From: Bacillus cereus
GTDB lineage: Bacteria > Bacillota > Bacilli > Bacillales > Bacillaceae_G
DNA length: 60,273 nt
Assembly: GCF_002584535.1 (NCBI RefSeq)
Contig: NZ_NUOT01000040.1
Coordinates: 1-60,273 of the forward strand
Direction of reading: 5' to 3'
Shown: piece by piece, positions 11,580 through 20,250 of the stretch
How the letters are laid out: each line of letters begins with the position of its first letter
Position numbering within the stretch: position 1 is the stretch's first letter
Notes under the pieces: model-generated
What the model saw: the letters and a program-made list of their open reading frames with translations, nothing else
Told to the model about the DNA's origin: nothing
The model's database searches: none
Program-made: the position numbers and the translations under genes

Positions 11580-11850
11580 TAATATGGAAAAGCGACGAGA
11601 AGGAGAAGTAGACAATCAGGCTTTTTACAGAGAGAACCACCTTTTGGCTGGAAGTGGTTTATAAGCGGATTTTTGAAATGCCCCTTCGAGTCTTCTGCTG
11701 AACAACGAATAGTTTCGGGAAACGTAAGTAAGCAGGAGCGGTATAAACCGTTATCATGGATGAGTTTGAGGTTATATTTTAGCCTAAACAGAGTGGAACC
11801 GCGCTTATAAGGCGTCTCTGTCAATTTGACAGAGGCGTCTTTTTTATACC
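11580..11850 (+). ncRNA. T-box riboswitch (tRNA-Cys) controlling cysE-cysS
   Basis: The conserved T-box GAGTGGAACCGCG lies at 11791-11803. It is followed by a strong terminator stem (about 11811-11840) with a T tract. In Stem I, GAAGG (about 11597) can pair with CCTTC (11682-11686). The triplet just above this pairing on the 3' side is TGC (11679-11681), a cysteine codon and the probable specifier. Uncharged tRNA-Cys is expected to stabilise the antiterminator and turn on cysE and cysS. The specifier assignment is by eye. Confidence 0.9.
11812..11846 (+). terminator. T-box intrinsic terminator
   Basis: GCGTCTCTGTCAA pairs with TTGACAGAGGCGT, about 12 bp with one G-U, followed by a T tract. 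It competes with the antiterminator that includes the T-box sequence. Confidence 0.88.
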
Positions 11851-11969
11851 ATGTAAATAGGTATGGTATAAGTTTTTGTAGAGATGGATAAAGACTAGAT
11901 AACAAGTAAGGGAATTCGTGGTAAATCGGTTCACTCGGAAAAGTAGCCCATAAAGGGGAGGGGACATCG

Positions 11970-12635
11970 ATGTTTAAGAGGCTTCGAGAAGATATTGAAG
12001 TCGTTTTTGAACAAGATCCAGCGGCACGAAGTTATTTCGAAGTCATTTTAACTTACTCTGGATTACATGCAGTTTGGGCACACCGAATTGCACATGCTTT
12101 TTATAAGCGGAATTTTTTCTTCCTTGCACGTTGGATTTCACAAGTTAGTCGTTTTTTTACTGGGATTGAGATTCATCCAGGAGCCACAATTGGTCGCCGC
12201 TTTTTCATTGATCACGGTATGGGAGTTGTAATTGGGGAGACATGTGAAATTGGAGACAATGTAACAATTTATCAAGGAGTTACATTAGGGGGTACAGGGA
12301 AAGAAAAAGGAAAAAGGCATCCAACAATTCAAGATAATGTACTGATTGCAACTGGTGCAAAAGTACTCGGATCTATTACAGTTGGAGAGAATTCTAAAAT
12401 TGGTGCAGGGTCTGTTGTATTGAAAGAAGTTCCTGCACATTCGACAGTTGTAGGTATACCTGGTCGTGTCGTAATTCAGAATGGAGTAAAGATAGGCCAG
12501 GAATTAAATCATTCAGATCTTCCGGATCCGATTTTCGATAAATTGAAAGTAATGGAAGCTGAACTCGAGAAATTAAAAAAGCAACTTGAAGTGAAAGTGG
12601 AAAGGAAGGATGAAAATGACTATTCACATTTATAA
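11970..12635 (+). CDS. cysE: Serine O-acetyltransferase
   Basis: Acetyl-CoA plus L-serine gives O-acetylserine, the carbon skeleton for cysteine. An N-terminal helical domain precedes the left-handed beta-helix of hexapeptide repeats (about residues 65-165), including the catalytic segment around [15 protein letters not shown] and the [16 protein letters not shown] loop. At 221 residues it is full length for Bacillus. The SD GGGGAGGGG lies before the ATG. It is controlled by the Cys T-box upstream and overlaps cysS by 20 bp, so enzyme and synthetase respond together to uncharged tRNA-Cys. Confidence 0.96.
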   Translation: MFKRLREDIEVVFEQDPAARSYFEVILTYSGLHAVWAHRIAHAFYKRNFFFLARWISQVSRFFTGIEIHPGATIGRRFFIDHGMGVVIGETCEIGDNVTIYQGVTLGGTGKEKGKRHPTIQDNVLIATGAKVLGSITVGENSKIGAGSVVLKEVPAHSTVVGIPGRVVIQNGVKIGQELNHSDLPDPIFDKLKVMEAELEKLKKQLEVKVERKDENDYSHL

Positions 12636-14013
12636 TACGTTAACGCGTGAGAAAGAAGAGTTTGTTCCTTTAGAAGAAAATAAAGTGAAGATGTATGTAT
12701 GCGGACCGACAGTATACAACTATATTCATATTGGAAATGCAAGACCACCTATGGTATTTGATACAGTGCGCCGCTACTTAGAGTACAAAGGGTATGATGT
12801 ACAATATGTTTCTAACTTTACAGATGTAGATGATAAATTAATTAAAGCAGCAAATGAACTAGGAGAGGACGTTCCAACAATTGCAGATCGCTTTGTTGAA
12901 GCGTACTTTGAAGATGTAACTGCATTAGGTTGCAAACATGCTACGGTTCATCCTCGTGTAACAGAAAATATGGATATCATTATTGAATTTATTGAGGAAC
13001 TTGTGAAAAAAGGATATGCATATGAATCTGAAGGCGATGTTTATTACAAAACGAAAGAATTTGAAGGTTACGGCAAATTGTCTCATCAACCAATTGCAGA
13101 TTTACGTCATGGTGCACGTATTGAAGTTGGAGAAAAGAAACAAGATCCACTTGACTTTGCATTATGGAAAGCTGCGAAAGAAGGAGAAATCTTCTGGGAG
13201 AGCCCTTGGGGGAAAGGTCGTCCGGGATGGCACATTGAATGCTCTGCGATGGCAAGAAAATATTTAGGTGATACAATCGATATTCATGCTGGTGGTCAAG
13301 ATTTAGCGTTCCCACACCATGAAAATGAGATTGCACAATCAGAAGCGTTGACGGGAAAAACATTTGCACGTTACTGGATGCATAATGGATATATTAATAT
13401 TAACAATGAAAAAATGTCTAAATCATTAGGGAACTTCATTTTAGTTCATGACATTATTAAGCAATACGACCCGCAGTTAATTCGTTTCTTTATGCTATCT
13501 GTACATTATCGTCATCCAATCAACTTTAGTGAAGAGTTATTACACAGTACAAATAATGGATTAGAGCGAATTAAAACAGCATATGGTAACTTAAAGCACC
13601 GTATGGAAAGTAGCACAGATTTAACAGACCATAATGAAAAATGGTTAGTTGAAATAGAGAAATTCCAGTTAACGTTTGAAGAAGCAATGAACGATGATTT
13701 TAATACAGCAAATGCAATAACTGAATTGTATAATTTAGCAAATCATGCAAATCAATATCTATTGGAAGAACATACATCAAAAGCTGTAATTGAGGCGTAT
13801 GTAAAACAGTTCGAAACGTTATTTGGTATTTTAGGATTAGAGTTAACAAAAGAAGAATTGCTTGATGAAGAGATTGAAGCATTAATTCAAAAACGTATTG
13901 AGGCTCGTCAAAACCGCGATTTTGCACTGTCTGATCAAATTCGTGATGATTTAAAAGAGCGTAATATTATTTTAGAAGATACCGCTCAAGGTACAAGATG
14001 GAAAAGAGGATAA
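12616..14013 (+). CDS. cysS: Cysteinyl-tRNA synthetase
   Basis: Class I synthetase with a zinc-bound active site. [13 protein letters not shown] places Cys29 and HIGN at 38-41, and KMSKS is at about 266-270. The ATG at 12616 is chosen over the in-frame ATG at 12610 because the SD AAGGAAGG (12602-12609) is better spaced and homologues start MTIHIYN, giving 465 residues. It overlaps the cysE end by 20 bp. mrnC follows with a 2-bp gap. Confidence 0.96.
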   Translation: MTIHIYNTLTREKEEFVPLEENKVKMYVCGPTVYNYIHIGNARPPMVFDTVRRYLEYKGYDVQYVSNFTDVDDKLIKAANELGEDVPTIADRFVEAYFEDVTALGCKHATVHPRVTENMDIIIEFIEELVKKGYAYESEGDVYYKTKEFEGYGKLSHQPIADLRHGARIEVGEKKQDPLDFALWKAAKEGEIFWESPWGKGRPGWHIECSAMARKYLGDTIDIHAGGQDLAFPHHENEIAQSEALTGKTFARYWMHNGYININNEKMSKSLGNFILVHDIIKQYDPQLIRFFMLSVHYRHPINFSEELLHSTNNGLERIKTAYGNLKHRMESSTDLTDHNEKWLVEIEKFQLTFEEAMNDDFNTANAITELYNLANHANQYLLEEHTSKAVIEAYVKQFETLFGILGLELTKEELLDEEIEALIQKRIEARQNRDFALSDQIRDDLKERNIILEDTAQGTRWKRG

Positions 14014-14015
14014 AC

Positions 14016-14423
14016 ATGATTGATGCAAAGCAATTAAACAGCTTAGCGTTAGCATATATGGGTGATGCGGTATATGAACAATATATCCGCTATCACCTCC
14101 TTCAAAAAGGAACGGTTCGTCCTAACCAATTACATCGTTTAGGGACAAGCTTTGTTTCGGCGAAAGCACAAGCGAAAGTTGTTTATCATTTACTAGAAAC
14201 AGCATTTTTGACAGATGAAGAAGAAGCGGTCTTAAGAAGAGGACGTAATGCAAATTCGGGTTCTGTTCCTAAAAATACAGATGTGCAAACATATCGCTAT
14301 AGCACTGCTTTTGAGGCATTGCTTGGATACCATTACTTATTGAACAATAGCGAAAGATTAGAAGAACTTGTATATAAAGCAATTGATGTTTTAGAAGCGA
14401 AGGAAGGGGGCGCATCAATATGA
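14016..14423 (+). CDS. mrnC: Mini-ribonuclease III
   Basis: RNase III-type catalytic domain without the dsRNA-binding domain. In B. subtilis it matures 23S rRNA ends. [11 protein letters not shown] carries the catalytic acidic cluster near residues 10-20. The ATG at 14016 is preferred over 13998 because AAGAGGA precedes it and homologues start MIDAKQLN, giving 135 residues. Its stop overlaps the rlmB start (ATGA), so the two rRNA-processing genes are translationally coupled. Confidence 0.93.
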   Translation: MIDAKQLNSLALAYMGDAVYEQYIRYHLLQKGTVRPNQLHRLGTSFVSAKAQAKVVYHLLETAFLTDEEEAVLRRGRNANSGSVPKNTDVQTYRYSTAFEALLGYHYLLNNSERLEELVYKAIDVLEAKEGGASI

Positions 14424-15163
14424 GTAGTGAATATATTATCGGACGTAACCCTGTAATTGAAGCGTTACGATCAGGAAGAGATATTAATAAGATTTGGATT
14501 GCAGAAGGTGCAGCTAAAGGACAAGTGCAAATTGTATTAGCATTAGCGAAAGAAAATAAAATTATTTTGCAACATGCACCAAAGAAAAAGTTAGACCAAC
14601 TTGTTGAAGGGAATCATCAGGGAGTAATTGCACAAGTAGCGGCATATCAATATGCAGAATTAGAGGATTTATTTGAAGCAGCTGCTAAGCGTAATGAAGA
14701 TCCGTTCTTCTTAATCCTAGATGAAATTGAAGATCCGCATAATTTAGGTTCTATTATGCGTACGGCAGATGCAACAGGTGCTCACGGCATTATTATTCCG
14801 AAAAGAAGAGCTGTTGGGCTTACAGCATCAGTTGCGAAAGCTTCAACAGGAGCAATTGAATATATTCCTGTTGCTCGCGTGACAAACTTATCTCGAACAA
14901 TTGATGATTTAAAAGAGCGCGGTCTTTGGATTGCGGGTACAGATGCAAGAGGGAAAACGGATTATCGTAATTTAGATGGTAATATGCCGATTGGATTGGT
15001 AATTGGTAGTGAAGGAAAAGGGATGAGCCGTATTATTGGTGAGAAATGTGATTTCTTAATCAACTTGCCGATGGTTGGTAAAGTTACATCCTTAAATGCT
15101 TCAGTAGCTGCTAGTCTGTTAATGTACGAGGTATATCGCAAACGTCACCAAATTGGTGAGTAA
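14420..15163 (+). CDS. rlmB: 23S rRNA (guanosine-2'-O)-methyltransferase RlmB-type
   Basis: SPOUT-class methyltransferase using SAM, probably on 23S rRNA. An N-terminal substrate-binding domain (about 1-75) is followed by the SpoU knot with NxGxxxRTA-like [24 protein letters not shown] and [13 protein letters not shown]. At 247 residues it is full length. The start overlaps the mrnC stop. The exact target G2251 is inferred from family homology. Confidence 0.92.
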   Translation: MSSEYIIGRNPVIEALRSGRDINKIWIAEGAAKGQVQIVLALAKENKIILQHAPKKKLDQLVEGNHQGVIAQVAAYQYAELEDLFEAAAKRNEDPFFLILDEIEDPHNLGSIMRTADATGAHGIIIPKRRAVGLTASVAKASTGAIEYIPVARVTNLSRTIDDLKERGLWIAGTDARGKTDYRNLDGNMPIGLVIGSEGKGMSRIIGEKCDFLINLPMVGKVTSLNASVAASLLMYEVYRKRHQIGE

Positions 15164-15165
15164 AA

Positions 15166-15678
15166 ATGAACGAGATTTTAATCGTCGATGGATACAACAT
15201 TATTGGGGCTTGGGGAGATTTAAAACAATTACGGGATGTAGATTTGCAAGCATCAAGAGACGCGCTTATCGATAAGATGGCAGACTATCAGGGGTATACA
15301 GGAACAAGAGTGATGATCGTATTTGATGCTTATACGGTTCAAGGTATTGAGAAGAAGATGAAGCAATCACGTGTTGAAGTCATTTTCACAAGAAAAAATC
15401 AAACCGCGGATGAAAAAATCGAACAGCTTGCGATTGAACTTCGCAATATTAATACACAAATTTATGTTGCGACTTCTGATTATACAGAGCAGTGGGTTAT
15501 TTTTGGACAAGGTGCACTGCGGAAATCAGCGCGTGAGCTGGAGTTAGAAGTAAAGATGATGGAACAACAAGTGCGCCATCAAACGCAAAAGGTAAAAGAG
15601 AAACAACCAGCTATGCGAACGATATTTAGTAAGGATATTACAGAAAAGTTAGAAAAATTAAGGCGAGGAGAGCGTTGA
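15166..15678 (+). CDS. rae1: Rae1 (YacP), ribosome A-site NYN endonuclease
   Basis: NYN/PIN-fold RNase known in B. subtilis to cleave mRNA in the ribosomal A site. The N-terminal LIVDGYNIIGAW carries the first catalytic aspartate, FDAY and the TADEKIEQLA and ATSDYTEQW segments supply further acidic residues, and the C-terminal third is basic. At 170 residues it is full length. It begins 2 bp after rlmB, closing a small RNA-metabolism cluster (mrnC-rlmB-rae1). Catalysis is family knowledge and not demonstrable here. Confidence 0.9.
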   Translation: MNEILIVDGYNIIGAWGDLKQLRDVDLQASRDALIDKMADYQGYTGTRVMIVFDAYTVQGIEKKMKQSRVEVIFTRKNQTADEKIEQLAIELRNINTQIYVATSDYTEQWVIFGQGALRKSARELELEVKMMEQQVRHQTQKVKEKQPAMRTIFSKDITEKLEKLRRGER

Positions 15679-15682
15679 AGCA

Positions 15683-15712
15683 TTGACGCTCTTCAAACGC
15701 TTACTGTATAAT
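15683..15712 (+). promoter_or_regulatory. Sigma-A promoter of sigH
   Basis: TTGACG (15683-15688), an 18-bp spacer and TATAAT (15707-15712), between rae1 and sigH. In B. subtilis this promoter is AbrB-repressed. Confidence 0.75.
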
Positions 15713-15745
15713 ATTTCTAAATAAATAGCGGTCGGAGGGATCAGA

Positions 15746-16405
15746 GTGGAAACAGGCTTCGTAAGTACCAACAACGTTACGTTTCGCGATTTAGAGGATG
15801 AGGCAATAGTTGAGTTAGTTCGAAAAGGTAATATTGATGCTCTTGAGTATTTAATTCACAAGTACAAGAACTTTGTTCGTGCAAAATCAAGATCTTATTT
15901 TTTAGTAGGTGCCGATCGGGAAGATATTGTTCAAGAAGGTATGATCGGTTTATTTAAAGCTATTCGTGATTACAAAGAGGACAAGCTATCTTCTTTTAAA
16001 GCATTTGCTGAATTATGTATTACTCGTCAAATTATTACTGCTATTAAGACAGCAACGAGACAAAAGCATATTCCTTTAAATTCGTATGTTTCTTTGGATA
16101 AACCGATTTACGATGAGGAATCTGATCGTACGCTATTAGATGTTATTTCAGAAGCAAAGGTGACTGATCCTGAAGAGATGATTATTAGTCAGGAAGAATA
16201 TACCGACATAGAACTGAAAATATCTGAATTATTAAGCGATTTAGAAAGAAAAGTTCTTTCTTTATACTTAGATGGTCGTTCTTATCAGGAAATTTCAGAG
16301 CAGTTAAATAGGCATGTAAAGTCTATTGATAATGCTCTACAGCGCGTGAAAAGAAAACTTGAACGATATATGGAGATGAGAGAAAATACAACTCTAAATT
16401 CGTAG
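15746..16405 (+). CDS. sigH: RNA polymerase sigma factor SigH
   Basis: Alternative sigma factor for the transition to stationary phase and early sporulation. Region 2 contains the VGADREDIVQEGMIGLFKAI segment (about 51-70). Region 4 holds the helix-turn-helix SYQEISEQLNRHVKSIDNAL near the C terminus. The start codon is GTG with the SD CGGAGGG. At 219 residues it is full length. It has its own promoter upstream and a terminator 9 bp after the stop. Confidence 0.97.
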   Translation: METGFVSTNNVTFRDLEDEAIVELVRKGNIDALEYLIHKYKNFVRAKSRSYFLVGADREDIVQEGMIGLFKAIRDYKEDKLSSFKAFAELCITRQIITAIKTATRQKHIPLNSYVSLDKPIYDEESDRTLLDVISEAKVTDPEEMIISQEEYTDIELKISELLSDLERKVLSLYLDGRSYQEISEQLNRHVKSIDNALQRVKRKLERYMEMRENTTLNS

Positions 16406-16413
16406 TGTATGTT

Positions 16414-16447
16414 GCAGGAGTAAAATCATTCTCCTGCTTTCTTTTTG
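16414..16447 (+). terminator. Terminator after sigH
   Basis: GCAGGAG (16414-16420) and CTCCTGC (16431-16437) with a 10-nt loop, followed by TTTCTTTTTG. Confidence 0.88.
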
Positions 16448-16469
16448 TGAGGTAGTAAGCGGCATGTCA

Positions 16470-16497
16470 TTGACATTGTCTTTTATTGTATGATACA
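16470..16497 (+). promoter_or_regulatory. Probable promoter of rpmGB-secE
   Basis: A perfect -35 TTGACA (16470-16475). The -10 is ambiguous: GATACA at 16492-16497 with a 16-bp spacer is the best fit. It sits between the sigH terminator and rpmGB. Confidence 0.5.
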
Positions 16498-16534
16498 TTT
16501 TTAGGGACATAATGTTACAAGGTTGGTGTAACAA

Positions 16535-16681
16535 ATGAGGAAAAAAGTTGTACTCTCATGTGAAGAGTGTAAGAACCGAAACTACTCTACAATGAAAGAT
16601 ACGAGCTCAGTAGAGCGGCTTGAGATAAAGAAATTTTGTAAAACATGCAATATGCATACAGTTCATAAGGAAACAAAATAA
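16535..16681 (+). CDS. rpmGB: 50S ribosomal protein L33 (zinc-ribbon form)
   Basis: A 48-residue L33 with two CXXC pairs (C9/C12 and C35/C38), the zinc-containing type that is normally replaced under zinc starvation. [17 protein letters not shown] is the family start. The SD is weak. It sits directly upstream of secE, the usual Bacillus position. Confidence 0.94.
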   Translation: MRKKVVLSCEECKNRNYSTMKDTSSVERLEIKKFCKTCNMHTVHKETK

Positions 16682-16713
16682 ATAATCGAAATAATAAACT
16701 GGAGGTCCCGTAA

Positions 16714-16893
16714 ATGCGTTTGACGAACTTTTTCGGCGATGTAGGTCGCGAAATGAAAAAAGTAAGTTGGCCTAAGAAAGATGAATTACTCCGTTCAACA
16801 GCTACTGTTATTGCGACAGTTGTCTTTTTTGCAGTTTTCTTCGCAGTAGTTGACATGGGTATTTCTTCTTTAATTCGGTTAATTCTTGAATAA
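16714..16893 (+). CDS. secE: Preprotein translocase subunit SecE
   Basis: Small essential component of the SecYEG channel: a short amphipathic cytosolic helix (FFGDVGREMKKVSWPKKDEL) and a single C-terminal transmembrane helix (about residues 30-50). The 59-residue single-span form is typical of Gram-positives. The SD GGAGG lies 8 bp before the ATG. Confidence 0.95.
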   Translation: MRLTNFFGDVGREMKKVSWPKKDELLRSTATVIATVVFFAVFFAVVDMGISSLIRLILE

Positions 16894-16907
16894 GAAGCAC
16901 TTATCCA

Positions 16908-16916
16908 TGATATAAT
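16908..16916 (+). promoter_or_regulatory. Extended -10 promoter upstream of nusG
   Basis: TGATATAAT is a perfect extended -10 (TGn plus TATAAT). The -35 is poor (TTGAAT 19 bp upstream). It lies directly after secE and before a terminator-like hairpin, so nusG may have a promoter separate from secE. Confidence 0.5.
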
Positions 16917-16936
16917 GTTATTTATACGAACTGTGT

Positions 16937-16960
16937 AAAAGCCCGATGAACGGGTTTTTT
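16937..16960 (+). terminator. Terminator or attenuator hairpin between secE and nusG
   Basis: AAAAGCCCG and CGGGTTTTTT with a 5-nt loop ATGAA. It could end secE transcripts. Because it lies downstream of the extended -10 at 16908, it could also attenuate nusG. Confidence 0.75.
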
Positions 16961-16984
16961 CATTTGCGCAAAAAAATGTACGTC

Positions 16985-17016
16985 AGGGAGGGAAGGACGC
17001 TCGTCCTAAATGAATG
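16985..17016 (+). promoter_or_regulatory. nusG ribosome binding site with a hairpin in its spacer
   Basis: The SD core GGAGG (16987-16991) is 22 nt from the ATG at 17014, too far for normal initiation. The spacer contains the perfect hairpin AGGAC-GCTC-GTCCT (16994-17007). Folding out these 14 nt leaves an 8-nt spacing. A decoy ATG at 17010 is out of frame. Confidence 0.7.
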
Positions 17017-17547
17017 GAAAAAAGTTGGTATGTTGTCCATACTTATTCTGGATATGAAAATAAAGTAAAAGCAAACCTAGAAAAACGTGTAGAATCAATG
17101 GGAATGCAGGATAAAATTTTCCGTGTTGTTGTTCCGGAAGAAGTAGAAGTAGAAATGAAAAACGGAAAAGAAAAATTAACAAAACGAAAAGTATTCCCGG
17201 GTTATGTATTAGTTGAACTAATTATGACTGATGATTCTTGGTATGTTGTTCGTAATACGCCAGGTGTAACAGGTTTTGTTGGATCTTCTGGATCAGGTTC
17301 AAAACCATCTCCTTTGTTAGAAGAGGAAGTTGTTACCATTATGAAGCATATGGGAATGGACAATGAAGTGGTTGATTTCGACTTTGAACTTCATGAAACA
17401 GTACGGGTTAATGAAGGACCATTCGCGAATTATACAGGTGCAATCGAAGAGATTGATATGGAAAAACAAAAAGTGAGAGTGCTTGTAGATATGTTTGGTC
17501 GTGAAACACCGGTCGAGCTCGATTTCCATCAAATTGAAAAATTATAA
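17014..17547 (+). CDS. nusG: Transcription elongation/pausing factor NusG
   Basis: Binds RNA polymerase through its NGN domain (about residues 1-110) and contacts ribosome or Rho through the C-terminal KOW domain (about 125-177, VNEGPFANYTGAIEEIDMEKQKV). In B. subtilis it stimulates pausing. At 177 residues it is full length. The ATG is fixed by homology (MEKSWYVVHTYSGYE) despite the unusual SD arrangement. It precedes the L11 operon, with a hairpin terminator in between. Confidence 0.97.
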   Translation: MEKSWYVVHTYSGYENKVKANLEKRVESMGMQDKIFRVVVPEEVEVEMKNGKEKLTKRKVFPGYVLVELIMTDDSWYVVRNTPGVTGFVGSSGSGSKPSPLLEEEVVTIMKHMGMDNEVVDFDFELHETVRVNEGPFANYTGAIEEIDMEKQKVRVLVDMFGRETPVELDFHQIEKL

Positions 17548-17555
17548 AATGAAAC

Positions 17556-17584
17556 TTGAAATGAACTGTAAAAAGTGATAATAT
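17556..17584 (+). promoter_or_regulatory. Possible promoter of rplK-rplA
   Basis: TTGAAA (17556-17561), a 17-bp spacer and TAATAT (17579-17584), just after the nusG stop and just before a hairpin with a T tract. Confidence 0.45.
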
Positions 17585-17598
17585 CTTTTAAGTCAGTA

Positions 17599-17624
17599 CG
17601 TCTTCGGCAACGGAGACGTTTTTT
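17599..17624 (+). terminator. Terminator after nusG
   Basis: CGTCTTC and GGAGACG form a 7-bp stem (with wobble) around GGCAAC, followed by TTTTTTG. Confidence 0.85.
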
Positions 17625-17714
17625 GAAAAGATTTTATCGTTACAGATAAAATAGAAGTGGGAGGGCAAATCACTGCCCAATTGACCACATCACGGACTTA
17701 AGGAGGTGTGTCTC

Positions 17715-18140
17715 GTGGCTAAAAAGGTAATTAAAATGGTAAAACTTCAAATTCCTGCAGGTAAAGCTAACCCAGCTCCACCAGTTGGTCCAGCATTAGG
17801 ACAAGCGGGTGTTAACATCATGGGCTTCTGTAAAGAGTTCAACGCTCGTACAGCAGATCAAGCTGGTCTTATCATTCCTGTTGAAATTACGGTATTCGAA
17901 GACCGTTCATTCACTTTCATTACTAAAACTCCTCCTGCTGCTGTTCTTCTTAAGAAAGTAGCTGGTATTGAGTCTGGTTCTGGTGAACCAAACCGTAATA
18001 AAGTGGCAACTGTTAAGCGTGATAAAGTACGCGAAATCGCTGAAACTAAAATGCCTGACTTAAACGCTGCTAGCGTAGAAGCTGCAATGCGTATGGTTGA
18101 AGGTACTGCACGCAGTATGGGTATCGTTATCGAAGACTAA
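17715..18140 (+). CDS. rplK: 50S ribosomal protein L11
   Basis: Part of the GTPase-associated centre on 23S rRNA and needed for stringent factor activation. The GTG at 17715 is chosen because the excellent SD AGGAGGTGTG (17701-17710) precedes it and the family begins [23 protein letters not shown], giving 141 residues. The proline-rich hinge [13 protein letters not shown] is intact. rplA follows after a structured spacer. Confidence 0.97.
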
Positions 18141-18161
18141 TTCGATTTGTTTTTTTGTAAA

Positions 18162-18200
18162 AAAGGTTGCGGGTCTGGAATTCCAATTCGCAACCTTTAT
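18162..18200 (+). terminator. Hairpin between rplK and rplA (weak terminator or processing site)
   Basis: AAGGTTGCG and CGCAACCTT form the outer stem with an inner TGGAATTCCA palindrome. The T tract after it is poor (TATTATCG), so readthrough or RNA processing is more likely than complete termination. Confidence 0.6.
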
Positions 18201-18322
18201 TATCGTAAATGAGTATCGTTTTTAAATAAATGGATGGGCGCACATCCTCAGGGGATTCCCGAAACGAAGGCGTAAACGTGGGAGGTTATTCCGCTAAAAC
18301 CACATTCAAGGAGGAAATAAAC
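18201..18322 (+). promoter_or_regulatory. rplA leader region
   Basis: A 120-nt spacer. GGATG (18231-18235) followed shortly by CATCC forms a small stem near a GGG/CCC element. An L1-binding autoregulatory site is possible here by analogy with other bacteria, but I cannot match it to a defined motif. Confidence 0.3.
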
Positions 18323-19015
18323 ATGGCTAAAAGAGGTAAAAAGTACGTAGAAGCTGCAAAGCTTGTTGATCGTGCAACTGCTTACTCTGCAACAGAAGCA
18401 GTAGAATTAGTAAAGAAAACAAACACAGCTAAATTTGATGCAACTGTAGAAGCTGCATTCCGTTTAGGTGTTGACCCTAAGAAAGCTGACCAACAAATCC
18501 GTGGCGCAGTTGTTCTTCCACACGGTACTGGTAAAGTACAACGTGTATTAGTATTCGCTAAAGGCGAAAAAGCAAAAGAAGCTGAAGCTGCTGGCGCTGA
18601 CTTCGTAGGCGATACTGATTACATCGGTAAAATCCAACAAGGTTGGTTCGATTTCGATGTAGTAGTAGCAACTCCTGACATGATGGGTGAAGTTGGTAAA
18701 CTTGGTCGCGTATTAGGACCTAAAGGTTTAATGCCAAACCCTAAAACTGGAACAGTTACTTTCGATGTAACTAAAGCTGTTAACGAAATCAAAGCTGGTA
18801 AAGTTGAATACCGCGTTGATAAAGCTGGTAACATCCACGTTCCAATCGGTAAAGTATCTTTCGAAGATGCTAAATTAGTAGAAAACTTCAAAACAATTGC
18901 TGATACGCTAGTAAAAGCTAAACCAGCTGCTGCAAAAGGTACTTACATGAAGAATGCAACTGTTGCTTCTACAATGGGACCTGGCGTACGTGTAGACGTT
19001 TCTACAATCGCGTAA
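18323..19015 (+). CDS. rplA: 50S ribosomal protein L1
   Basis: Forms the L1 stalk that guides deacylated tRNA out of the E site, and often represses its own mRNA. The ATG at 18323 with SD AAGGAGG is chosen over in-frame starts upstream, and homologues begin [16 protein letters not shown], giving 230 residues. The [25 protein letters not shown] segment is the L1 signature. Confidence 0.97.
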   Translation: MAKRGKKYVEAAKLVDRATAYSATEAVELVKKTNTAKFDATVEAAFRLGVDPKKADQQIRGAVVLPHGTGKVQRVLVFAKGEKAKEAEAAGADFVGDTDYIGKIQQGWFDFDVVVATPDMMGEVGKLGRVLGPKGLMPNPKTGTVTFDVTKAVNEIKAGKVEYRVDKAGNIHVPIGKVSFEDAKLVENFKTIADTLVKAKPAAAKGTYMKNATVASTMGPGVRVDVSTIA

Positions 19016-19025
19016 AAATTGGAAG

Positions 19026-19054
19026 TTGACTTCATAAAGAAGTTTTAATATAAT
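19026..19054 (+). promoter_or_regulatory. Sigma-A promoter of rplJ-rplL
   Basis: TTGACT (19026-19031), an exact 17-bp spacer and TATAAT (19049-19054), immediately after rplA. Confidence 0.8.
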
Positions 19055-19079
19055 CATTTATGTTGTGAATTTAAATAGT

Positions 19080-19247
19080 GTACCGTAGACAGTAGGTGCC
19101 AATTTGGCTTAATTTCCTACCTAGGTGTTAATATACGAAACGGAATTTTTTTCTGTGACTATATGCCTCCATGTCTACAACTGGGCATGGAGGTTTTTAG
19201 TGCACTTTCGGTACATCTTCTATATAATCTACAGGAGGTGTAATAAC
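19080..19247 (+). ncRNA. L10 leader (ribosomal protein autoregulatory RNA)
   Basis: The leader contains the ACCGTAGACAGTAGGTGC-like element typical of Bacillus L10 leaders (about 19081-19100) and ends in a terminator hairpin before rplJ. L10 or the L10-L12 complex is expected to bind and favour termination. Assignment is by remembered family features and position. Confidence 0.75.
19165..19199 (+). terminator. Attenuator hairpin of the L10 leader
   Basis: CCTCCATG (19166-19173) and CATGGAGG (19186-19193) form an 8-bp perfect stem followed by TTTTT, about 50 bp before rplJ. Confidence 0.85.
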
Positions 19248-19748
19248 ATGAGCAAAGCAATCGAAACTAAACAACAAGTTGTAACTGAAATCGCTGATAA
19301 ACTTCGCGAAAGTAAATCTACAATCGTTGTTGACTACCGTGGTTTAACAGTAGCTGAAGCAACTGAATTACGTAAAAACTTACGTGAAGCTGGCGTTGAG
19401 TTCAAAGTTTACAAAAACTCTTTAACTCGTCGTGCTGCAGAATCTGTTGAAATGGCTGAGTTAAACGAATTCTTAACAGGACCAAACGCAATCGCGTTCA
19501 GTAACGAGGATGTAGTTGCTCCTGCAAAAGTATTAAACGACTTCGCTAAAGATCATGAAGCTTTAGAAATTAAAGCGGGTGTAATCGAAGGTAAACTTGT
19601 ATCACTTGATGAGGTTAAAGCTATCGCTACTCTTCCATCACGTGAAGGCTTACTTTCTATGCTTCTTAGCGTTCTTCAAGCTCCAATCCGTAACCTTGCA
19701 CTTGCTACTAAAGCAGTTGCAGATCAAAAGGAAGAGCAAGGCGCTTAA
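19248..19748 (+). CDS. rplJ: 50S ribosomal protein L10
   Basis: Anchors L7/L12 dimers to the ribosome at the factor-binding stalk and autoregulates through its leader. The ATG at 19248 with SD AGGAGGTG is chosen over the longer in-frame ORF, which runs through the leader. Homologues begin [12 protein letters not shown], giving 166 residues. The [16 protein letters not shown] segment is characteristic. Confidence 0.97.
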   Translation: MSKAIETKQQVVTEIADKLRESKSTIVVDYRGLTVAEATELRKNLREAGVEFKVYKNSLTRRAAESVEMAELNEFLTGPNAIAFSNEDVVAPAKVLNDFAKDHEALEIKAGVIEGKLVSLDEVKAIATLPSREGLLSMLLSVLQAPIRNLALATKAVADQKEEQGA

Positions 19749-19815
19749 TTTTTTAAAAGATAATTACGTGTTATCGATAAAACAATACAAACCTATTTAA
19801 GGGAGGATATTTACA

Positions 19816-20175
19816 ATGACTAAAGAACAAATCATTGAAGCAGTTAAATCTATGACTGTATTAGAACTTAACGACTTAGTAAAAGCTATCGAGGAAGAAT
19901 TCGGCGTAACTGCTGCTGCTCCTGTAGCTGTTGTTGGTGGCGCTGGTGAAGCTGCTGCTGAGAAAACTGAATTTGACGTAGTACTTGAAAGTGCTGGAGC
20001 TCAAAAAATCAAAGTTATCAAAGTTGTTCGTGAAATCACTGGTCTTGGCTTAAAAGAAGCTAAAGAATTAGTTGACAACACTCCAAAAGCAATCAAAGAA
20101 GGCGCTTCTAAAGAAGAAGCTGAAGAAATGAAAGCTAAACTTGAAGAAGTTGGCGCTGCTGTAGAAGTTAAGTAA
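19816..20175 (+). CDS. rplL: 50S ribosomal protein L7/L12
   Basis: Stalk protein recruiting translational GTPases. It has an N-terminal dimerisation helix, an Ala/Gly-rich hinge (about residues 35-52) and the C-terminal factor-binding domain ([23 protein letters not shown]). At 119 residues it is full length. The SD GGGAGG precedes the ATG. A terminator follows the gene. Confidence 0.97.
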   Translation: MTKEQIIEAVKSMTVLELNDLVKAIEEEFGVTAAAPVAVVGGAGEAAAEKTEFDVVLESAGAQKIKVIKVVREITGLGLKEAKELVDNTPKAIKEGASKEEAEEMKAKLEEVGAAVEVK

Positions 20176-20191
20176 TTAACTTTTGAAGCTT

Positions 20192-20226
20192 AAAAAAAGC
20201 TCGCTCTTATGCGGGCTTTTTTTTTA
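20192..20226 (+). terminator. Terminator after rplL
   Basis: AGCTCGC and GCGGGCT with a short loop, flanked by A and T tracts (nine T residues). Confidence 0.88.
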
Positions 20227-20250
20227 ACTGTAAAGAAAAGAGGTGGCCAT

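Noticed and set aside
11579-11905. Minus-strand ORF of 108 codons antisense to the T-box
   Set aside because: Produced by the structured T-box sequence; no SD and no family.
19125-19247. Upstream in-frame extension of rplJ
   Set aside because: Runs through the L10 leader terminator. The SD at about 19233-19240 and homologues fix the start at 19248.
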